DNA of 9,539 bases from HRBIN24 sp035574155 (GTDB lineage: Bacteria > Chloroflexota > Dehalococcoidia > SM23-28-2 > HRBIN24): positions 1 through 9,539 of the forward strand of contig DATLZD010000078.1 of assembly GCA_035574155.1 (NCBI GenBank). The letters run 5' to 3'. Positions 5,738 to 9,539 of this stretch are shown piece after piece. Both the position numbers and the translations under genes were made by a program. The notes beneath the pieces are model-generated. The model did no database searches. It saw only the letters and a program-made list of their open reading frames with translations, and was not told the origin of the DNA. Positions within the stretch are counted from its first letter, which is position 1. Every line of letters starts with the position of its first letter.

Positions 5738-7471
5738 ATGCCCAGAGATGACTTCATAATCAGGATCGGTGGCGACACGGCAGTCGGTGGCGTTATCAGC
5801 ACAGGCGAGAACTTCACTCAGGCAGCGGCCCACATAGGATTCCACACCTTCACCTTCCGCACCTATCCGGCCGAGATCAAGGGCGGCCATGCCTGGTTCC
5901 AGGTCCGCATCAGCCATCGCCCGGTCATCTCCATCGGCGACGGGTGCGATGTGCTGGTGGCCTTCGACCAGGAGGCCTATGAGCTGCACCGGGAGGACCT
6001 GAACCCGGGCGGCGTGCTCATCTACGACTCGGAGCTGGTGCACCCCCGCGAGGAGGGTGACAGCGTCGTCCTCTACGGCATCCCCTTCCAGCGGATCGCT
6101 CGCCAGGAGCTGGAGTTCGTGCGGGGCACCAACACCCTCATCCAGGGCGTGCTGGCTGGGCTGTTCGGCTTGCCCCTCTCGGCGCTGGAAGAGATGGTCG
6201 TGACGCGCTATCAGCGGCGAAAGGAGCTGCTGGACAAGAACCTGGAGGCCCTGCGCTACGGCTACGAGTATGTCAACAAGCTGACCAAGCGGGACGGCTT
6301 TTGGCTGGGCTCGGCTGACAACGTATCACGGTTGGTGGTCAGCGGCAACCAGGCCATCGTGGCTGGGGCACTGCACGCCGGCTGTCGCTACTTCGCCGGC
6401 TACCCCATCACGCCTGCCTCCGACATCCTGGAGGCCATGGCGGCGGAGCTGCCGCGGCTGGGCGGCGTCTGCCTTCAGGCTGAAGACGAGATGGCAGCCC
6501 TGGCCTCGGTCATCGGCGCCTCTTACGCCGGCGTCAAGGCCATGACGGCCACCTCCGGGCCGGGGCTGTCGCTGATGGTGGAGTTGCTGGGGCTGGCGTC
6601 CATGGCCGAGATCCCGGTGGTCATCGTGGACGCCCAGCGCTCGGGCCCCAGCACGGGCATGCCCACCAAGCTGGAGCAGGGAGACCTGTTCCACGCCCTC
6701 TATGCGGGCCACGGGGACTTCCCCCGCATAGTGGTGGCGCCGGGCTCGGTGGCCGACTGCCTGCGGATGATCGTCAACGCCTTCAACCTGGCCGAGAAGT
6801 ACCAGTGCCCCGTCATCCTCCTCTCGGACCAGTCCCTGTCCCACCGCACCGAGACGATGGAAGTGCCTGACGTCTCGGAGCTGAGGGTGGTGGACCGTCT
6901 GCGGCCCGATGGGGTGGAGCCGGGCCAGTACCGCCGCTACCAGATCACCGAGTCGGGCGTCTCGCCCATGGCCATCCCTGGGCTCGACCGTCACACCTAC
7001 GTGGCCCCAGGCCTGGAGCACGACGAGCTGGGGCATCCGGTGCTGACGCCCCAGGTGCACGAGGCCATGACGGCCAAGCGCTTCCGCAAGCTGGAGACCT
7101 GTCGTCAGGAGGTGGACACGGCCGAGTTCGCCACCCCCTACGGTAACGTCCCTGCCGACCTCGGCATCATCTCGTGGGGGGCTACCGAGGGGTCGGTCCG
7201 GGAGGCCATCGACCGTGCCCTGGCCAAGGGCTACCGGGTGGCGGGCCTGCACCTGCGGGCCCTGAGCCCCTTGCCCAAGGAGCGGCTGCGGGAGTTCCTG
7301 GGCTCGGTCAAGAGGGTGATGGTGCCGGAAGTCAACTACCAGGGCCAGCTCGCCCATCACCTGGCTGCCCAGCTAGGGGTGCAGGCCATCCGGGTCAACA
7401 AGATCGGTGGCCTGCCCTTCACTCCGGGCGAGATCCTGGCCAAGATAGAGGAGGTCATGCGCGATGCCTGA
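5738..7471 (+). CDS. korA: 2-oxoacid:ferredoxin oxidoreductase, fused gamma-alpha subunit (probable 2-oxoglutarate type)
   Basis: A 577-residue large subunit of a ferredoxin-dependent oxidoreductase that converts a 2-oxoacid plus CoA to acyl-CoA and CO2, or the reverse with reduced ferredoxin. Residues about 8-180 are the gamma domain (IRIGGDTAVGG, FRTYPAEIKGGHAWFQVR). Residues about 198 to the end are the alpha part: the pyrimidine-binding domain with YPITPASDILE (222-226 is YPITP) and TSGPGLSLM (272-276 is TSGPG), and a C-terminal transketolase-type domain. This gamma-alpha fusion with a separate small beta subunit is the KorAB layout. The start at 5738 follows AGGAG at 5731-5735 with short spacing; an in-frame ATG at 5687 overlaps the -10 box and is rejected. 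It overlaps korB by 8 bases. Assignment to 2-oxoglutarate rather than pyruvate or branched oxoacids rests on the layout and the nearby isocitrate dehydrogenase gene. Confidence 0.9.
   Translation: MPRDDFIIRIGGDTAVGGVISTGENFTQAAAHIGFHTFTFRTYPAEIKGGHAWFQVRISHRPVISIGDGCDVLVAFDQEAYELHREDLNPGGVLIYDSELVHPREEGDSVVLYGIPFQRIARQELEFVRGTNTLIQGVLAGLFGLPLSALEEMVVTRYQRRKELLDKNLEALRYGYEYVNKLTKRDGFWLGSADNVSRLVVSGNQAIVAGALHAGCRYFAGYPITPASDILEAMAAELPRLGGVCLQAEDEMAALASVIGASYAGVKAMTATSGPGLSLMVELLGLASMAEIPVVIVDAQRSGPSTGMPTKLEQGDLFHALYAGHGDFPRIVVAPGSVADCLRMIVNAFNLAEKYQCPVILLSDQSLSHRTETMEVPDVSELRVVDRLRPDGVEPGQYRRYQITESGVSPMAIPGLDRHTYVAPGLEHDELGHPVLTPQVHEAMTAKRFRKLETCRQEVDTAEFATPYGNVPADLGIISWGATEGSVREAIDRALAKGYRVAGLHLRALSPLPKERLREFLGSVKRVMVPEVNYQGQLAHHLAAQLGVQAIRVNKIGGLPFTPGEILAKIEEVMRDA
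7448..7455 (+). promoter_or_regulatory. Strong Shine-Dalgarno for korB inside korA
   Basis: GAGGAGGT contains the full AGGAGGT complement of the 16S 3' end and lies 8 bases before the korB ATG at 7464, within the last codons of korA. It supports tight equimolar translation of the two subunits. Confidence 0.75.
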
Positions 7472-8333
7472 CGGTGCCGCCACCGCCCAAAGGCCCTCAG
7501 AGGTCCTGACGGTCAAGGACTACCGCGGCGACCAGAAGCCGGTCTGGTGCCCCGGCTGTGGCGATTTCGGCGTGCTGAGCGCCACCTTCAAGGCGTTGGC
7601 TGCCCTGCAGCTGCCGAAGCACCAGGTGGTGGTGGTATCGGGTATCGGCTGCTCCAGCCGCGCCCCCTATTTCATGAGCACCTTCGGCTTCCATGGCGTC
7701 CACGGTCGGGCGTTGCCCATCGCCACCGGCATCAAGCTGACCCGTCCTGACCTGACAGTCCTGGTGATGGGCGGCGACGGTGACCTGATGGCCATCGGCA
7801 TGGGGCACCTGCCCCACGCTGCCGCCCGCAACATCGACGTCACCTGCATCATGATGGACAACCAGACCTATGGCCTGACCAAGGCCCAGGCCTCGCCCAC
7901 ATCCTTCATAGGCCATAAGACCAAGTCCACCCCCTACGGGGTCATCGCCAAGCCCATGAACCCGGTGCTGATGGCCCTGGCGGCTGGGGCCACCTTCGTG
8001 GCCAGAGGCTACTCGGCCAGGCCCAACGAGCTGGCCCAGCTCATCGTGGAGGGGATCCGCCACCGGGGCTTCGCCTTCATCCATGTCCACAGCCCCTGCG
8101 CCGAGTTCTACAACACCTATGACCTTTACGACCAGCGGGTGACGGAGATGCCAGAGGGCTGGGACACCAGCGACCTGAAGGCGGCCATGGAGCTGGCCCT
8201 GACGGAGGACAGGGTGCACTTGGGCATCTTCTACCGCGAGGAGCGTCCCGTCTACGAGCTGCAGGTGCGGGAGATGGAACCCAAACGGGAGGAGTTCGAC
8301 CTGGCCCGCTTCCTGCAGGAGCGCTTCTCCTAG
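7464..8333 (+). CDS. korB: 2-oxoacid:ferredoxin oxidoreductase beta subunit
   Basis: A 289-residue beta subunit carrying thiamine diphosphate and the [4Fe-4S] cluster; with KorA it forms the catalytic unit exchanging 2-oxoglutarate and succinyl-CoA with ferredoxin. The cofactor motif runs GGDGDLMAIG (103-112) to MDNQTYGLTKAQASPT (131-146), the standard Mg-diphosphate site. Four cysteines fit the cluster ligands of two-subunit enzymes: C29 and C32 in WCPGCG, C63 in GIGCSS, and C212 in HSPCAEF. The length fits the short archaeal/bacterial beta form without a fused ferredoxin domain, so electrons must go to a separate ferredoxin encoded elsewhere. The ATG at 7464 is set by the AGGAGGT 8 bases upstream and an 8-base overlap with korA. 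The first ~17 residues are a non-conserved extension before VKDYRGDQ. Confidence 0.92.
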   Translation: MPDGAATAQRPSEVLTVKDYRGDQKPVWCPGCGDFGVLSATFKALAALQLPKHQVVVVSGIGCSSRAPYFMSTFGFHGVHGRALPIATGIKLTRPDLTVLVMGGDGDLMAIGMGHLPHAAARNIDVTCIMMDNQTYGLTKAQASPTSFIGHKTKSTPYGVIAKPMNPVLMALAAGATFVARGYSARPNELAQLIVEGIRHRGFAFIHVHSPCAEFYNTYDLYDQRVTEMPEGWDTSDLKAAMELALTEDRVHLGIFYREERPVYELQVREMEPKREEFDLARFLQERFS

Positions 8334-8341
8334 GTGCGTCT

Positions 8342-8388
8342 GGCCGGTAGCGGAGGCGATGCCGGCCCCGCCTGTCCGGGCGGGGCCG
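8342..8388 (+). terminator. GC-rich stem-loop after korB, possible terminator
   Basis: CGGCCCCGCC at 8363-8372 pairs perfectly over 10 bp with GGCGGGGCCG at 8379-8388 around a 6-base loop. There is no T-run after it, so it is not a classical intrinsic terminator; it may pause polymerase or protect the korAB mRNA 3' end. A second possible stem, GGCCGG at 8342-8347 with CCGGCC at 8362-8367, shares bases with the first and would compete with it. It lies 29 bp after the korB stop at its nearest stem. Confidence 0.45.
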
Positions 8389-8484
8389 CCTAGTGACGAG
8401 GCAGCGAGCGATGGGCGTCGAGAAGGGGCCACCCCGGGGCCGGAGGCGGGCTGAAGGGGCGGCCCCGCAACACATCGTCACAGA

Positions 8485-8491
8485 GAGGGAG
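8485..8491 (+). promoter_or_regulatory. Ribosome binding site of the isocitrate dehydrogenase gene
   Basis: GAGGGAG lies 8 bases before the ATG at 8500 and fixes that codon as the start. In the 8389-8484 part of the gap no convincing promoter is visible; it holds only GC-rich palindromes such as GGGG/CCCC at 8456-8466. Confidence 0.65.
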
Positions 8492-8499
8492 TTCGGGAC

Positions 8500-9539
8500 A
8501 TGGTAACACTGCAGCGCAGCGACCTACGGCCCCCCTACCGTATCACCCTCATCCCCGGCGATGGCACCGGGCCCGAGATCACCGAGGCCACGGTGCGGGT
8601 GGTGGAGGCCACCGGTGTGCCCATCGAATGGGAGGTGAAGGAGGCGGGCATCAATGCCCTGGAGAAGTTCGGCAGCGTGCTGCCGGACGACGTACTGGAA
8701 TCGGTGCGGCGCAACAAGGTGGCCCTCAAGGGGCCCATCACCACGCCCAGAGGAGGAGGTTTCCGCAGCGTCAACGTCGCCCTGCGCAAGCTGCTGGACC
8801 TTTACGCCTGCGTGCGGCCCGCCAAGTGGTATCCGGGGGTGCGCAGCCGTTATGAGAACATCGACCTGGTGATCGTGCGCGAGAACCACGAGGACCTCTA
8901 CGCGGGGCTAGAGTTCGAGAAAGGGCATCCGGCCATCCGCGTCGTCTCCGACCTGTGCGTCCAGAACGGTATGGAGCCCATCCGCGAGGACGCCGGCCTC
9001 AGCTTGAAGGTCATCTCCGAGTGGGGCAGCGAACGCATCGTGCGTTTCGCCTTCGAGTATGCCCGTGCCTATGGCCGGCGCAAGGTCACGGCGGTGGCCA
9101 AGGACAACATCCTCAAGTATACCGACGGCCTCTTCTTCGCCGTGGCCAGGAGGGTGGCCGAGGAGTACCCGGACATCCAGTACGAAGAGGTGCTGGTCGA
9201 CAACATGACCATGCAGCTGGTCCAGCGCCCCGAGAACTACGACGTGTTGGTGTTGCCCAACCTTTATGGCGACATCCTCTCGGACCTGTGTGCCGGCCTC
9301 ATCGGGGGCTTGGGGGTAGCTCCGGGCGCCAACTTCGGCGACGACCTGGCCGTGTTCGAGCCCGTCCACGGCAGCGCCCCCAGGTATGCCGGCCAGAACA
9401 AGGTCAACCCCATGGCCATGATGTTCTCGGCGGTGATGATGCTGCGCTACCTGGGTGAGATGTCGGCGGCCGACCGCATGGAGCAGGCCATGGCGGCCGT
9501 CATCCGCGAGGGCAGGTCGGTGACCTACGACATGAAGCC
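8500..9539 (+). CDS. icd: Isocitrate dehydrogenase, probably NADP type (3' end outside window)
   Basis: The first 346 codons of an isocitrate/isopropylmalate dehydrogenase family enzyme, converting isocitrate to 2-oxoglutarate and CO2, or the reverse. It opens ITLIPGDGTGPEI. Isocitrate specificity is supported by GGGFRSVNVALRK: S90, N92, R96 and R106 match E. coli S113, N115, R119 and R129. Catalytic K201 and metal ligands D224, D248 and D252 are present. The cofactor region HGSAPRYAGQNKVNP has Arg285, Tyr286 and Val292 at E. coli positions 344, 345 and 351 (K, Y, V), and Tyr343 matches Y391, pointing to NADP. The next residue block differs: Pro at the R395 position. Start ATG 8500 follows GAGGGAG. 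The C-terminal end, perhaps 10-30 residues or more, is cut by the window edge. It lies 166 bp after korB on the same strand and supplies or consumes that enzyme's substrate. Confidence 0.9.
   Translation, partial: MVTLQRSDLRPPYRITLIPGDGTGPEITEATVRVVEATGVPIEWEVKEAGINALEKFGSVLPDDVLESVRRNKVALKGPITTPRGGGFRSVNVALRKLLDLYACVRPAKWYPGVRSRYENIDLVIVRENHEDLYAGLEFEKGHPAIRVVSDLCVQNGMEPIREDAGLSLKVISEWGSERIVRFAFEYARAYGRRKVTAVAKDNILKYTDGLFFAVARRVAEEYPDIQYEEVLVDNMTMQLVQRPENYDVLVLPNLYGDILSDLCAGLIGGLGVAPGANFGDDLAVFEPVHGSAPRYAGQNKVNPMAMMFSAVMMLRYLGEMSAADRMEQAMAAVIREGRSVTYDMK

Noticed and set aside
6326..8432. Minus-strand open frames opposite korA and korB (344 and 311 residues)
   Set aside because: Both are shadows of conserved coding sequence in GC-rich DNA with no recognisable protein family.
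8500..9539. 3-isopropylmalate dehydrogenase (leucine biosynthesis)
   Set aside because: The substrate loop has Ser and Asn at the isocitrate-specific positions (GGGFRSVNVALRK), not the LeuB pattern, and the neighbouring korAB fits isocitrate dehydrogenase.

Overview
The window is GC-rich (roughly two-thirds G+C), densely coded bacterial DNA. No rRNA, tRNA, mobile element or CRISPR is visible. The gene content suggests a free-living, probably anaerobic or facultative bacterium of the Chloroflexota (Dehalococcoidia-like) type. The pointers are a LysM lipoprotein next to an M28 peptidase, a stand-alone Lrp-type RAM protein, and a two-subunit ferredoxin-dependent 2-oxoacid oxidoreductase beside isocitrate dehydrogenase. 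That assignment is an inference from gene style, not a measured result.

Layout, left to right. (1) Positions 2-1623 hold the 3' part of an M28 metallopeptidase with an inserted PA domain, then a small LysM lipoprotein 20 bp downstream; both look cell-surface related. (2) Positions 1728-5292 hold a tightly packed three-gene operon: an acyl-CoA carboxyltransferase of the 12S/PccB/MmdA family, a pyruvate/oxaloacetate carboxyltransferase of the transcarboxylase 5S/PycB family, and a 170-residue biotin carrier protein with an EAMKM site. No biotin carboxylase and no membrane decarboxylase subunit lie in the cluster, so the set matches the three parts of methylmalonyl-CoA:pyruvate transcarboxylase. 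(3) Positions 5296-5532, minus strand, hold a 78-residue stand-alone RAM (Lrp/AsnC ligand-binding) protein. It converges on the biotin-carrier gene with a 3-bp gap and diverges from the next operon. (4) Positions 5738-8333 hold korA (fused gamma-alpha) and korB, overlapping by 8 bp, behind a good extended -10 promoter. (5) After a 166-bp gap with a strong GC hairpin, an isocitrate dehydrogenase gene runs off the right edge.

The metabolic genes meet at succinyl-CoA. Isocitrate dehydrogenase and KorAB interconvert isocitrate, 2-oxoglutarate and succinyl-CoA. The carboxyltransferase operon would interconvert methylmalonyl-CoA plus pyruvate with propionyl-CoA plus oxaloacetate. Methylmalonyl-CoA mutase and epimerase, not in this window, would join the two. 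The segment can be read as a propionate/methylmalonyl-CoA module joined to an oxidative or reductive TCA arm, with a possible small effector-binding regulator between them. The most interesting item is the transcarboxylase-like operon, because automatic annotation would probably split it into 'acyl-CoA carboxylase beta', 'pyruvate carboxylase subunit B' and 'biotin-binding protein'.
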